Origin: Pseudorhodoferax sp. Leaf267
GTDB taxonomy: Bacteria > Pseudomonadota > Gammaproteobacteria > Burkholderiales > Burkholderiaceae_C
Length of the DNA stretch: 64,000 bases
Assembly (NCBI RefSeq): GCF_001422405.1
Contig: NZ_LMMV01000021.1
Location: 434,858-498,857, forward strand
Direction of reading: 5' to 3'
Shown here piece by piece: positions 27,346 to 36,550 of this stretch. Under the pieces are notes generated by a model. It was not told where the DNA came from. It saw only the letters and a list, made by a program, of their open reading frames with translations, and ran no database searches. The number at the start of each line of letters is the position of its first letter. The stretch's first letter is position 1. The translations under genes and the position numbers were made by a program.

Positions 27346-27613
27346 ACAGCTCCGGATACGGTAAAGCAGCTGTGCATTTTTGGTGGTTCTTTTGCTGCGG
27401 GACAGGGATTTGTTCCTGATTTCGGCACAACCAATCCAATCTTTAGGTTATTTTTTGATCGTATTCGGACGACCGGGTTGCCGCCGCACCCTGCAGGTGC
27501 CTGACATGTCTCGATCCGCATACCAGCCCTGCCACCCACCACGGCCCCAGCAGGCGCTGCGCACCCTAGACTTTTGTGTTCGGAGCCACGCCCTCTCGCA
27601 CACCGGAGACCCC
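27346..27613. promoter_or_regulatory. Divergent promoter region
   Basis: A 268-bp intergenic region between the outward-facing TPR/barrel operon and the enoyl-CoA hydratase operon. It contains the most AT-rich stretch of this part of the window (around 27436-27465), consistent with promoters in both directions. I could not assign convincing -35/-10 pairs. Confidence 0.4.
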
Positions 27614-28390
27614 ATGGACGATCTGACCCAACTCATCTACGAACTGAACGGCCACGTGGCCACGCTGACGATGAACGCGCCGCCCGTCAACGCGCTCACG
27701 CGCACGCTCAACGACGAGCTCACGCTGGCGCTGGATCGCATCTCAGAGATGGACGAAGTGCGCGCCGTGGTGCTGACCGGCGCCGGCAAGGTGTTCTGCG
27801 CCGGGGCCGACCTGAAGGGCCGCGCGTCCGTCATCAAGGGGCCTGGCGACCTGCCCGCCCATTCGCGCCGCACGCGCGAGTGCTTCCACGCGATCCGCGA
27901 ATGCGCCAAGCCCGTGGTCTGCGCCATCAACGGGGCGGCGCTGGGCTCGGGCGTGGCCATGGCGGCGTCCAGCGACATCCTGGTCGCCTCGGACAAGGCA
28001 TCGCTGGGCCTGCCGGAGGTGGACGTCGGCCTGCTGGGCGGCTGCCGCCATGCCATGCGATTGTTCAGCCACTCGCGCCTGCGCCGCATGGCGCTGACGG
28101 GCATGCGCGTGCCGGGTGCCGAGCTGTACCGGCTGGGCATCGTCGAGGCCTGCGTGGCCCCCGAGGAACTGATGGCCACTGCCATGGAGATCGCCCAGAG
28201 CATCGCGTCCAAGAGCCCGGTCTCCACGCGCATGGGCAAGCACACCCTGAATGTGATCGAGGACATGAGCCTGCGCGACGGCTACCGCTACGAGCAGGAC
28301 ATGACGGCGCAGATCGGCAAGACCGACGACGCCAAGGAAGCGCAGCGCGCCTTTGCGGAAAAGCGCCCTCCCGTCTTTACCGGCCGCTGA
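27614..28390 (+). CDS. Enoyl-CoA hydratase/isomerase family protein
   Basis: A 258-residue crotonase-fold protein. The CoA-binding oxyanion segments are FCAGADLKG and NGAALGSGVAMAASSDILVAS; the second catalytic-glutamate position is kept in LGLPEVDVGLLGG, whereas the first (usually a Glu in the GGGCELA helix) is a Val in GSGVAMA, so it may be an isomerase, hydrolase or lyase of the superfamily rather than a classical hydratase. A CCGGAG ribosome site precedes the ATG. It leads a cluster with a Bug receptor and an acyl-CoA dehydrogenase, suggesting uptake and CoA-linked breakdown of an organic acid. Confidence 0.85.
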   Translation: MDDLTQLIYELNGHVATLTMNAPPVNALTRTLNDELTLALDRISEMDEVRAVVLTGAGKVFCAGADLKGRASVIKGPGDLPAHSRRTRECFHAIRECAKPVVCAINGAALGSGVAMAASSDILVASDKASLGLPEVDVGLLGGCRHAMRLFSHSRLRRMALTGMRVPGAELYRLGIVEACVAPEELMATAMEIAQSIASKSPVSTRMGKHTLNVIEDMSLRDGYRYEQDMTAQIGKTDDAKEAQRAFAEKRPPVFTGR

Positions 28391-28391
28391 A

Positions 28392-29378
28392 GTGCACAGC
28401 ACGTACCAGACCGCGCGCCGCCATCTGCTGCTGGGCGCCGCGGCGCTCTGCCTGGCGGCCACCGCCCACGCGGCCGGCTACCCCGACAAGCCCATCCGCC
28501 TCGTGGTGCCCTTCCCTGCCGGGGGCGCCACCGACCTCATGGCGCGCACCATGGGCAGCAAGCTCGCCGATCGGCTGGGCCAGAGCGTGGTCATCGACAA
28601 CCGGGCCGGTGCGGGCGGCGGCATCGGTGCCGAGGCCGTGGCCACGGCTGCGCCGGACGGCTACACGCTGCTGTTCGCGACCATGGGCTCGCTGACCATC
28701 AACCCCAGCCTGTACAAAAGCCTGCGCTACGACCCCGTGAAGAGCTTCGTGCCGATCACGCTCACGCACAGCACCTCGAACCTGCTGGTGGTGCACCCCG
28801 GCGTGCCGGCGCAGAACGTGGCCGAGCTGGTCGCGCTGGCGCGCAGCAAGCCCGGCGAGCTGACGTTCGCCTCGGCCGGCAACGGCACGACCAGCCATCT
28901 GTCGGGCGAGCTGTTCAAGAGCATGGCCCAGGTCGAGCTGACCCATGTGCCCTACAAGGGCAGCGCACCGGCCATGGCGGACTTCCTGGGCGGGCGCATC
29001 TCGATGATGTTCGACACCACGTCGAACTTCGTCGACTACGTGAAGACCGGCAAGCTGCGCCCACTGGGCGTGACCGGTGCCAAGCGCTCGCCGGCCATGC
29101 CCCAGGTGCCGACCATCGCCGAAGCGCCCGGCATGGCGGGCTACGACATGACGCTGTGGCTGGGCGTTCTGGCGCCTGCCGGCACGCCACAAGCCATCGT
29201 CGAAACGCTGCACCGCGAGATCGGCGCAGCCATGTCCACACCCGAGATGGCGCGCCAGATGGCGGACGCCGGCATCGAGGTGCGCTTGAGCTCGCCGCAG
29301 GAGTTCGAAAGCAGGATCCGCAGCGACCTGGCCAAGTGGCGCCAGGTGGTGCAGCGCGCCGGCATCCGGCTGGACTGA
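28392..29378 (+). CDS. Bug/TctC-family periplasmic solute-binding protein
   Basis: A 328-residue TTT-type receptor with a hydrophobic signal (HLLLGAAALCLAATAHAAG), then YPDKPIRLVVPFPAGGATD, VVIDNRAGAGGGIGAEAVA and HVPYKGSAPAMADFLGGRI, the Bug pocket landmarks. GTG at 28392, one base after the upstream stop, is chosen as start because an ATG at 28353 would overlap the hydratase coding region by 38 nt and precede the signal with unrelated residues. Sits between two acyl-CoA enzymes, so its ligand is probably their pathway's acid. No TctA/TctB nearby. Confidence 0.85.
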   Translation: MHSTYQTARRHLLLGAAALCLAATAHAAGYPDKPIRLVVPFPAGGATDLMARTMGSKLADRLGQSVVIDNRAGAGGGIGAEAVATAAPDGYTLLFATMGSLTINPSLYKSLRYDPVKSFVPITLTHSTSNLLVVHPGVPAQNVAELVALARSKPGELTFASAGNGTTSHLSGELFKSMAQVELTHVPYKGSAPAMADFLGGRISMMFDTTSNFVDYVKTGKLRPLGVTGAKRSPAMPQVPTIAEAPGMAGYDMTLWLGVLAPAGTPQAIVETLHREIGAAMSTPEMARQMADAGIEVRLSSPQEFESRIRSDLAKWRQVVQRAGIRLD

Positions 29379-29476
29379 AGCGCGCCGGGCTGTCCGGCGT
29401 GTGACGCGTGCGGCCCGGCGCGCGTGCTACCGTGCCCGGCCGCGCACACAGCGCGGGTTCACGCAAGGAGACACCG

Positions 29477-30694
29477 ATGTTCGCCGAACCATCCGCCAAG
29501 ACGGCCGACCTGCTGCAACGCATGCGGGCCTTTTTCGACCGCCACATCTACCCGAACGAGGCGCGCCACCATGAGGAGATGGCGGCCTTCCGCCGCGCCG
29601 GCAACGCCTGGCAGGTCTCGCCGCTGATCGAGGAGCTCAAACCCATCGCGCGCGAGGCCGGCCTGTGGAACATGTTCCTGCCGCACGAGCACCGCGGCGT
29701 GCCCGGCATCTCCAACCTGGACTACGCGCCGCTGTGCGAGCTGATGGGCCGCGTCTCGTGGTCGGCCCAGGTGTTCAACTGCTCGGCGCCCGACACCGGC
29801 AACATGGAGACCATCGAGCGCTACGGCACCGAGGCACAGAAAGACGAGTGGCTGGAGCCGCTGCTGGCCGGCAAGATCCGCTCGGGTTTCCTCATGACCG
29901 AGCCGGCCGTGGCCTCGTCCGACGCCACCAACATCCAGTGCTCCATCGTGCGCGACGGCGACCACTACGTCATCAACGGCCGCAAGTGGTTCTCGTCTGG
30001 CGCCGGCAGCCCGGACTGCAAGATCTACATCGTGATGGGCAAGACCGACCCGGACGCGCCGCGACACGCGCAGCAGTCCATGGTGCTGGTGCCGCGCGAC
30101 ACGGCGGGCGTGACCGTGGTGCGCCACCTCTCGGTGTTCGGCTACGACGACGCGCCGCACGGCCACATGGAGGTGCTGCTGGAGAACGTGCGCGTGCCGG
30201 TCACCAATATGTTGCTGGGCGAAGGCCGCGGCTTCGAGATCGCGCAGGGCCGCCTCGGCCCGGGGCGGATCCACCACTGCATGCGCTCCATCGGCGCGGC
30301 CGAGCGCGCGCTGGAGATGATGGTCGACCGCCTGCAGGCCCGCATCGCGTTCGGCAAGCGGCTGGCCGAGCAGTCCGTCTGGCACGAGCGCATCGCCGAG
30401 TCGCGCTGCATGATCGACCAGGCCCGGCTGCTGACGCTGAACGCCGCCTGGAAGATGGACACCGTGGGCAACAAGGAAGCCCGCGCCGAGATCGCGATGA
30501 TCAAGGTCGTAGCGCCCAACATGTCGTGCAAGGTGGTCGACTGGGCGATCCAGGCCCATGGCGCGGCGGGCGTGAGCCAGGACTTCTGGCTGGCCGAGGC
30601 CTACGCGCATCAGCGCACGGTGCGCATCGTGGATGGGCCGGACGAGGTGCACCGCAATGCGATTGCGAAGCTGGAGCTGGCGAAGCGGCGTTGA
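29477..30694 (+). CDS. Acyl-CoA dehydrogenase family protein
   Basis: A 405-residue flavoprotein of the acyl-CoA dehydrogenase superfamily, closest in layout to the ACAD10/11-type: [17 protein letters not shown] (flavin-ring strand), WFSSGAGSP, the [22 protein letters not shown] helix and the C-terminal [21 protein letters not shown] and [19 protein letters not shown] motif that carries the usual catalytic carboxylate. AAGGAG precedes the ATG at 29477. It follows the Bug gene by 98 bp and completes the hydratase/Bug/dehydrogenase cluster. Substrate chain not predictable from this. Confidence 0.9.
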   Translation: MFAEPSAKTADLLQRMRAFFDRHIYPNEARHHEEMAAFRRAGNAWQVSPLIEELKPIAREAGLWNMFLPHEHRGVPGISNLDYAPLCELMGRVSWSAQVFNCSAPDTGNMETIERYGTEAQKDEWLEPLLAGKIRSGFLMTEPAVASSDATNIQCSIVRDGDHYVINGRKWFSSGAGSPDCKIYIVMGKTDPDAPRHAQQSMVLVPRDTAGVTVVRHLSVFGYDDAPHGHMEVLLENVRVPVTNMLLGEGRGFEIAQGRLGPGRIHHCMRSIGAAERALEMMVDRLQARIAFGKRLAEQSVWHERIAESRCMIDQARLLTLNAAWKMDTVGNKEARAEIAMIKVVAPNMSCKVVDWAIQAHGAAGVSQDFWLAEAYAHQRTVRIVDGPDEVHRNAIAKLELAKRR

Positions 30695-30926
30695 AGTGGG
30701 GGGGCGCGGCGACCAAGGCCGCTTTGCCGGACTGCGTGCCCCAGCATCCGCGGGTCGTAAAGCCAGTTGCGTACCGTGCGCGCCGGGAGCGCAGTGCAGC
30801 GAAACCCGGGAGGCTCAGCCGACGTGCCGGGCTTCACGGGACTCACTGGGGTGGGCTGCTTGCGGCCAGGAGCAGTCATCCGCTCGCGAGGCAGAATTCC
30901 CTCAAGACCAGACATTCACGGGTTCC

Positions 30927-31422
30927 ATGAAACCATTCGCCATAGTCCTGCACGGCCCGACTAGCAAGGGGAAATCGACCACTGCGACCGCGCTTCAGGA
31001 TTGCGCCCCGACCCCCGCATTTCATGTGACCCTGGACGCGTTTGTGACGATGTCTAGGCGTCGCGATATGCGAAGTTCGGAAGAGCAACGTTTGTCATAT
31101 CGAATCCACTGCAAGAACCTTCGTTCCACACTTCGCCGGCTTGTCGACACTGACTTTGAAATCATCCTAGACCCGGTGCTTCGTGATAAAGAGGAGCTAC
31201 AGGCCTGCATCGACGTTTTGTCAGCCCGTTCGCTTTGCCTGGTCGGCATCAAGGCCCCCCTCGACACCCTTGAACAGGGAAAAGCGTCCGTGATGACCGA
31301 GCGACCGGCATGGCACGAGAGCAACTTGGACATGCAGCGTTTGCTCGCCCATACGATGTGGTAGTTGACACGTCGCCGTGCAGCCCAACGAAGCAGCCAA
31401 CGTGATTCGGCGTTTCATGTAA
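30927..31422 (+). pseudogene. Chloramphenicol phosphotransferase-like kinase, 3' frameshifted
   Basis: The first 145 codons (stop at 31364) encode a P-loop kinase resembling chloramphenicol O-phosphotransferase: Walker A GPTSKGKST (G10-T18) and a VGIKAPLDTLEQ segment that matches the mid-region of such enzymes. The expected ending (Y-D-L/V-V-V-D-T-S ... S-P-x-E-A-A) is absent in that frame but appears in the two other frames: YDVVVDTSPCSP from 31352 and AANVIRRFM ending at 31422. Two single-base losses, near 31350 and 31392, restore the family C-terminus. It may be a pseudogene or carry sequencing errors. GC is lower than the flanking chromosome. Real substrate unknown. Confidence 0.6.
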
Positions 31423-31558
31423 ACGAGTCGCGGAACACCTCGCCAGTGAACGGCCACGTCCGGCCACTCCGGACCTTCAGCCGGTCCACCCAATGCGCGT
31501 TCGACATACAACAGGCTGAGCGTCAAGAACACTTACGCACAAGATACGGAGTCCTTTC

Positions 31559-32572
31559 ATGAGTCCAAACTCTGCCGCTACAGTGACCGAAAACCTCCGC
31601 CTGCGATATCGCACTTTTGCTGAACGCGAGGCGCATGTTATTTGTCCTCTATACGAGCAAATCGCATGTCAGATCGCTGGATCCGATGACGTGCTACGGT
31701 TCCTTTCCACACTCCCGATTCCAAAGCAGCAGCCCAACCTTCTGCTTGCTGCCGCCAAGTTCCTCTTCGGTACGGCCCGCGATGCCGATCAGTTCGAGCA
31801 ATTGGTGTTAGATCACTCCGAGTCGATCCGGGCCGTCATGCTGGCTCGGAGCACGCAGACGAACGAGCCCGGACGATGTGCCACGATCCTTCCTGTCCTC
31901 GCCCGGCTTCCCGGACCACTCGCCCTGATCGAAGTCGGCGCCGCCGCAGGACTGTGCCTGTTCCCGGATCGGTATGGCTACGACTACGGCCGCGTGCGGA
32001 TTTACCCAGACAGTTTCAAGTGCAGCAACGTCCCTGTCTTCCCCTGCCGCGCGAGCGACGCAACCCCGATCCCAGACGCGTTGCCGAAAGTGGTTTGGCG
32101 CCGCGGGCTGGACCTTCATCCGATCGACCTTTGCGATCCAGTTGAGGTGAAGTGGCTGGAATCGCTGGTTTGGCCCGGCCAGAATGGGAGGATGGAAAGG
32201 TTGGGCGCGGCTATCAACATTGCGCAAAAGACGCTACCTCAAGTTTCGCCTGGCAATCTCACTACAGATCTGCCTGAACTTGTCGCACTTGCCCCGAGTG
32301 GCGGGACCCGCGTAGTCTTCCATTCGGCCGTCCTGTCCTATCTGAATCAGGTAGACCGAGATGCATTTGTGCGACACATAAGGGGACTAGACGTCGTGTG
32401 GGTCAGCAATGAAGCTTACGGTGTGTTCCCGGAGATAGACGCACGGTTGAGCGCCGCTGTCCCCCAGGGCTGCTTCATTTTGTCCATGAACGGTGTTCCT
32501 GTGGCATTTACGGGCCCGCACGGCCAGTTCATCGATTGGCTTTGTCATGAACCGGCCCGGCCCGTTTTTTGA
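31559..32572 (+). CDS. DUF2332 family protein
   Basis: A 337-residue soluble protein matching the DUF2332 family: an N-terminal all-alpha part, the S-adenosylmethionine-type glycine loop in ALIEVGAAAGLCLFPDRYGYDYG (about 121-143), VWRRGLDLHPIDL (179-191), and a late VFHSAVLSYLN (about 258-268). The glycine-rich loop hints at a methyltransferase-like Rossmann core; activity is unproven in the family as far as I know. Start ATG at 31559 has a GGAG site upstream. It lies after the decayed phosphotransferase-like gene and is the last clear gene before the accessory island. Confidence 0.8.
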   Translation: MSPNSAATVTENLRLRYRTFAEREAHVICPLYEQIACQIAGSDDVLRFLSTLPIPKQQPNLLLAAAKFLFGTARDADQFEQLVLDHSESIRAVMLARSTQTNEPGRCATILPVLARLPGPLALIEVGAAAGLCLFPDRYGYDYGRVRIYPDSFKCSNVPVFPCRASDATPIPDALPKVVWRRGLDLHPIDLCDPVEVKWLESLVWPGQNGRMERLGAAINIAQKTLPQVSPGNLTTDLPELVALAPSGGTRVVFHSAVLSYLNQVDRDAFVRHIRGLDVVWVSNEAYGVFPEIDARLSAAVPQGCFILSMNGVPVAFTGPHGQFIDWLCHEPARPVF

Positions 32573-32784
32573 GTACCGGCATAGAACAAAGGCGCGTACC
32601 AAAGGCGCTTCAAAAGCCTGTTGCGGCTACACACCCGTAGCCGGTGGCGTGGGTTGCAACAGCGGACACCCAACCTTTCGTTGCAGCGGACACCTCACTC
32701 AACCGATCGCCCGGAGTCGCGGGTGCTCGTTTAAGTCAAGTGCCGCTGAACTCTGACCTTGAGCAGCTGCTTCCTGGCATTGCG

Positions 32785-32804
32785 GAAGACCCGCTTGGGG
32801 CGCA
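32785..32804 (+). repeat. Left copy of island-flanking direct repeat
   Basis: 20-bp sequence GAAGACCCGCTTGGGGCGCA, 18 of 20 identical to 40146-40165. The two copies bracket the low-GC gene set. It could be an attachment or duplication scar; no integrase is beside it. Confidence 0.4.
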
Positions 32805-33039
32805 CAACCGCCAGCCCGCGTAGACCCGCTGCCGGCCATCTGCGGTCTTTCAACGCGAAGCCACGGATGACGGCTCCTGCGCTAGCACGCCGTAGAAATA
32901 CCGCCGATGCATACGTGCGATGACCTTGGCATCCGATTCAGCGCGGTCGCCCGACCCTGCGCCTGATCAGAAGGCCGACAGGTCGGGCGGACGCAGTCGT
33001 TCACGGGGCCTCAGGACGATTTCGGCGCTCTTGCTGCTC

Positions 33040-33103
33040 ATGTGGCGCACTGCGTACGCACCTGTTCCAAAGTGCGTAACCGCGTGAGGTTGTAGGCGGC
33101 CAT
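33040..33103 (-). pseudogene. Transposase C-terminal remnant
   Basis: Reads MAAYNLTRLRTLEQV, a motif like the C-termini of several IS transposases (the AAYNLTRMRTL pattern), then breaks off. Only 15-20 codons survive and no partner inverted repeats are visible. It marks past insertion-sequence activity at the island edge. Confidence 0.4.
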
Positions 33104-33334
33104 GGTCTTCCTCTTAGCCAACGTCTGCCGCCGAGAACGAGGAGAACCCGGCTAAAGTTCGTCTTGGCCAAGTACCGGCTGACCCAGCTACACCGCCTAT
33201 GTTCTGCAAGGGATGACTGCTGAATTCAGGCGGATGACCGCGACAGCCACTTGTACAGGGCGGGAAGAATGGGCTGGCAATGGGTTCGAGTCCTCCACCG
33301 GGCTTGGTCACCTTCTTGAACAAAAAGGAACTTC

Positions 33335-34516
33335 ATGAGGTTGAGTGAGGAGGAAATATCGGCGGCAATCAATGATGGAACCATCAAATCTCTGACGATG
33401 GACACCTCCATTTTCGATGGCGAGAACAATCGCTTTAAGCATGGCCTGCTCGTTCGACTGCGACAGTTCAAAGATACAGACGTCAAAATCGTTCTCGCCG
33501 AAGTTATTCGTCGAGAAGTCATAGGCCATGTAGCAAGAGCTGCAGCAGAAGAACAGAGCAAGCTAAAATCAGCGCTACGCGGAGTCGGACTCGCCTGGCA
33601 GGTTGCGCCGGAGCTTCGGGATTCGATCCTCAAGTCCCTGTTTAATGGCCAAACTCCTGCCTCATTTGCAGAGCAGCGCGTTGAGAAGTTCTTGTCGGAC
33701 AGTGGGATTGAGGTCATCAGTCATGCTGAGCGAGTGAAAGTTGAGGATTTGGTCGAAGACTACTTCACGACCAAGGCGCCGTTTGGAAAAACGGCAGACA
33801 AGAAGAATGAGTTTCCTGATGCCATCGCTCTACGTGCGCTTGATCACTGGGCCGAGGAAACGGACTGCCAAGTTTTGGTCGTCTCCAAGGACAACGATTG
33901 GTCCGCGTACTGCGCTACCTCACCCCGGCTAGTCTGCGTAAAAGACCTCGCAGCGGCCATCGGCCACTTTCAACAGAGTTCATCGGCGATATGCCATAAG
34001 CTCTCTCAGTTGCTTCGGGGAGGTGCACTTGAGACCGAAGTCCGATATCGACTTTCAGCTGCAGTAGATACTTCTGATTTCATACCAGAAGCTAGTTCTG
34101 CCTACAGTTTTGACTACGACGTGGAAGAGGTCGAAGTCGGTGATGTGCAGTTCCACGAACAGGATGATGGCAGCGCATTAATTGTCGTTGAGCGTCCGGA
34201 AGAAGACGTGATTGTGGTAGCGGCTGACGTAGAGATAACCTACTCCGTAACGACAGGCTTCTCCTTTTCTATCAAAGATGGTATCGACAAAGACATGGTG
34301 CCAATTGGCTCAACAAGCCAAACCGCGAATGCGACGGTCACTGCGCGTGTACTGTTTACGTTCGAGGATATTCAGGCTGAAAACCCTGAATTAGCAGAGA
34401 TAGAAGTTGAGTTGTCGTCGCGATATCACGACGTTGACTACGGAGATGTTTCCCCAAGCTTTGAGCGAGACTGGGATGATGAGTGGGTAGAACCAGAAGT
34501 GTCCGATCAAGGGTAA
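33335..34516 (+). CDS. PIN-like nuclease domain protein (DUF4935-like) with beta-rich C-terminus
   Basis: A 393-residue cytosolic protein. The first 210 residues have the PIN-fold acids: MDTSIFDGE (D23), AEVIRREVIGH, KKNEFPDAIALRAL (a DxxxA-type acid near 155) and VVSKDNDWSAY, in the order seen in DUF4935 PIN-like proteins. These are thought to be metal-dependent RNases and occur in defence and toxin contexts. Residues about 240-393 form an acidic beta-rich extension of unknown role. AAGGAA precedes the ATG. It lies alone, within the island, with 478 bp of decayed sequence after it. RNase activity is inferred from the acids, not shown. Confidence 0.75.
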   Translation: MRLSEEEISAAINDGTIKSLTMDTSIFDGENNRFKHGLLVRLRQFKDTDVKIVLAEVIRREVIGHVARAAAEEQSKLKSALRGVGLAWQVAPELRDSILKSLFNGQTPASFAEQRVEKFLSDSGIEVISHAERVKVEDLVEDYFTTKAPFGKTADKKNEFPDAIALRALDHWAEETDCQVLVVSKDNDWSAYCATSPRLVCVKDLAAAIGHFQQSSSAICHKLSQLLRGGALETEVRYRLSAAVDTSDFIPEASSAYSFDYDVEEVEVGDVQFHEQDDGSALIVVERPEEDVIVVAADVEITYSVTTGFSFSIKDGIDKDMVPIGSTSQTANATVTARVLFTFEDIQAENPELAEIEVELSSRYHDVDYGDVSPSFERDWDDEWVEPEVSDQG

Positions 34517-34610
34517 CGAAAGCCCGAACTCAAACATTCTTGTTGCAAACACCGCTACTACCTGTAGTGGTGCCAATGATTTCCTGCGCCGCTCTTGCAT
34601 CCTTCGCGTA

Positions 34611-34667
34611 GCCAACCGCCATCGGCTGCGCCTGTTCATCGACTGGATCGTCGAACTGCTAGCTGCG
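34611..34667 (+). pseudogene. LysR C-terminal fragment
   Basis: Nineteen codons reading ANRHRLRLFIDWIVELLAA, the typical last strand/helix (NRHL-x-x-RVRVFIDWLxELF) of LysR-type regulators. No upstream LysR body is present. Confidence 0.5.
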
Positions 34668-34760
34668 CAACATGAGCCCCGCCGCCTCGTAGTCGCGCAC
34701 AACCTCCTCGCCTTCGAGCGCGGCAGGCAACTCCAGGAAGTCCTTCTCGGCCGCCACATC
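34660..34760 (-). pseudogene. Error-prone DNA polymerase (DnaE2/ImuC) fragment
   Basis: Minus-strand segment ending LEGEEVVRDYEAAGLMLRS, then a stop, matches the EGE-x-V-x-ADY-xxxGLxLR stretch of DnaE2 just before its normal HPLALLR. Only about 31 codons remain. Confidence 0.4.
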
Positions 34761-34994
34761 TGCTGCCGAAGATGCCCCGAAAGGCTCTTCAGCGCAACCA
34801 CCCGGCGCGTTGCTTCCGCTTGCATCTGCCATATGGTTTAGGTAGGAACCTGAGCGCCGCCCCGGTTCACTGCGACGCATCCTCCACTCTGAGGATGTGC
34901 TTCCGCGAGCCATTGAGCGACCATCCGCTCCGCCGCTTGAGTTGCATGGCGCCCACCGCGCCAGGCGCGGTCATAGAGATTCATCAGAAGGGAC

Positions 34995-36203
34995 ATGCCG
35001 ATGCGCTGGAGCCAAGTTATCTATCGGGCAGGCTGCGCTCTCACCGCACTGCTGCTCACAGGGTGTGGAAGCATTGTTTACAAGGACGCTGCCAGTACCT
35101 ACGCAACAGCTGGGCGGGCAGCCACTAAGAGCGTCGCGGACGCGGCCGCGTCCTTGGCCAATGCCCAAGACAAGCTGAAAGCAAGCCAGGTGGCTTCGAA
35201 CTCAAACTGCCCGATTGCTGAACAGCGCATTTTCCTGCGGAGCCCGGAGCTCAGTAAGCAGCTAAAGGCGGCGCTTGGCATGGTCCCCGGAGCGACCGTA
35301 CCGGAGGACTGCAAGAAACTGGTAGATTGCGACACAAACCCGAACCAAGCGGCTTGCCGAAACTCCTGTGCCTCCGCAGAAGAAGCGAACTGCATCGCCA
35401 CCGTCGAGGAAAATCTCGCGATTCACCTCAAGAGTTTAAAGGGTGCCGAGGCCGACAGCTTCTCCACCGCTGTTCAGCCGGTAGCCAATGCAATCTCGCA
35501 GTCCGAGTATGGTCGGGTCAAGCCTGTTGCAGCTGTTCTGGTGAAAGATAACCTTATTATCTTGACCGAGTACCTGGATATGCTGGAAAAGCTGGCTGTC
35601 AAGCGGGAATCCGAGGTCGCTGAAGACGCTAAAAAACTCTCCAAGAGAATAACCGACACGATGGGTGAGATAACCAAGTTGACCGGAAAGCAACTGTCCA
35701 CCGAGGGTAAAGAGACCCAGACCAAAGTTACAAATGCCATTGCGGCCATGGGCAAGTTCGTGAGCGACCTTCAGGTGATCGCTGCAAACGCGCAAGATGC
35801 TCACGCGATACGCAAGCATGTTGTAGGGCGAAGCAAGGACGTCCAGGAGCTCGTCGCAAGCATCAAGGAGGTTGCGGGCAGCGACGCCATGCTTGGGGCC
35901 GTGTACAGCAATCTCGCCCAGATTCAAGCACGTACTGATTACCAGAGGCGGTATGCGAGTGCGGGAGATGCATATTCCCGCTCAATACTCCTCTCAGAGC
36001 GTGGAAAGTATTCCTACGTCGACGGGGAAAAATCGCTGCAGGCGGTCGATACGCTGTTCGACGCGATGACGAAATCTCACGAAGCGCTTATCCAGTTAGT
36101 GATGAACCCATCCGAAAAAGACAAGCAAGCCATCGCGGACGCCAGGTTTCAGGAGTTCAAGATGATTGCTGAAGACGTTGCCACACTCATCCAACTCTTT
36201 TAA
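34995..36203 (+). CDS. Predicted lipoprotein, function unknown
   Basis: A 402-residue lipoprotein: signal sequence with lipobox LLLTGC (Cys24), then a mostly helical body. A cysteine-rich patch (CKKLVDCDTNPNQAACRNSC, about 105-124, followed by ANC) suggests disulfides in the periplasm. Residues 190-330 look like long amphipathic helices. An AAGGG ribosome site precedes the ATG at 34995; MRWSQV six nt later is the alternative. The next gene starts 11 nt after its stop and is probably coupled. I do not recognise the family and suggest only an envelope-anchored helical protein. Confidence 0.7.
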   Translation: MPMRWSQVIYRAGCALTALLLTGCGSIVYKDAASTYATAGRAATKSVADAAASLANAQDKLKASQVASNSNCPIAEQRIFLRSPELSKQLKAALGMVPGATVPEDCKKLVDCDTNPNQAACRNSCASAEEANCIATVEENLAIHLKSLKGAEADSFSTAVQPVANAISQSEYGRVKPVAAVLVKDNLIILTEYLDMLEKLAVKRESEVAEDAKKLSKRITDTMGEITKLTGKQLSTEGKETQTKVTNAIAAMGKFVSDLQVIAANAQDAHAIRKHVVGRSKDVQELVASIKEVAGSDAMLGAVYSNLAQIQARTDYQRRYASAGDAYSRSILLSERGKYSYVDGEKSLQAVDTLFDAMTKSHEALIQLVMNPSEKDKQAIADARFQEFKMIAEDVATLIQLF

Positions 36204-36214
36204 GGTGGACCAAC

Positions 36215-36550
36215 ATGGCTGACCAATCAAGCGCTGCGCACCTATACTCCAGCGTTACCAAACTGACCTACACCGAGACGCAGCAGGCGATTCACCCCAG
36301 GCCGCCTTTCGCTATAGCCGACCGGAATGATCTGGTTCGACAGGCTAAGAAGGTGGCGGATTGCGCGGCAACATTCCGGCAGAAGGACGCAAGTCGTGTT
36401 ACTCAGTCCCAACTGTTCAACGCGCAAGGACTGGTGACAACAGCGCAGACGATGTTCGATGTGATTAACAGCACAGTTTCGAGCAGCCTAACGAAGAGCG
36501 AGGTCTATAAGGCAGTAGACGACGCGGTGACCGTGGTGAACGCACTCTAA
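36215..36550 (+). CDS. Small hypothetical protein after the lipoprotein
   Basis: A 111-residue soluble protein with no signal peptide, predicted largely helical (for example LVRQAKKVADCAATF, LVTTAQTMFDVINSTV, TKSEVYKAVDDAVTVV). It follows the lipoprotein stop by 11 nt with an AAGGTGG-type ribosome site, so the two form an operon. The length and helix pattern fit a partner or stabiliser, but no family is recognised. Confidence 0.6.
   Translation: MADQSSAAHLYSSVTKLTYTETQQAIHPRPPFAIADRNDLVRQAKKVADCAATFRQKDASRVTQSQLFNAQGLVTTAQTMFDVINSTVSSSLTKSEVYKAVDDAVTVVNAL

Larger units (their letters stand above)
32573..33334. other. Gene-poor stretch with decayed fragments
   Basis: 762 bp without an intact gene. 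It contains a transposase-like C-terminal remnant on the minus strand (see next entry) and a segment around 32785-32804 that recurs near 40146. A GGGTTCGAGTCC element at about 33279 resembles a T-arm of a tRNA, but no cloverleaf can be closed, so it is recorded only as a possible tRNA scar. Confidence 0.5.
34517..34994. other. Gene-poor stretch with core-gene fragments
   Basis: 478 bp holding two recognisable debris fragments (LysR and DnaE2, next entries) and no intact gene. Such pieces suggest past recombination in the island. Confidence 0.5.

Noticed and set aside
30695-30926. Possible cobalamin riboswitch from AACCCGGGAGG-like sequence
   Set aside because: Lacks the B12 box and pairing order, and the downstream gene is unrelated to cobalamin.
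33279-33310. tRNA-like T-arm sequence GGGTTCGAGTCC
   Set aside because: No acceptor, D or anticodon arms can be formed around it, and the T-stem pairs poorly.
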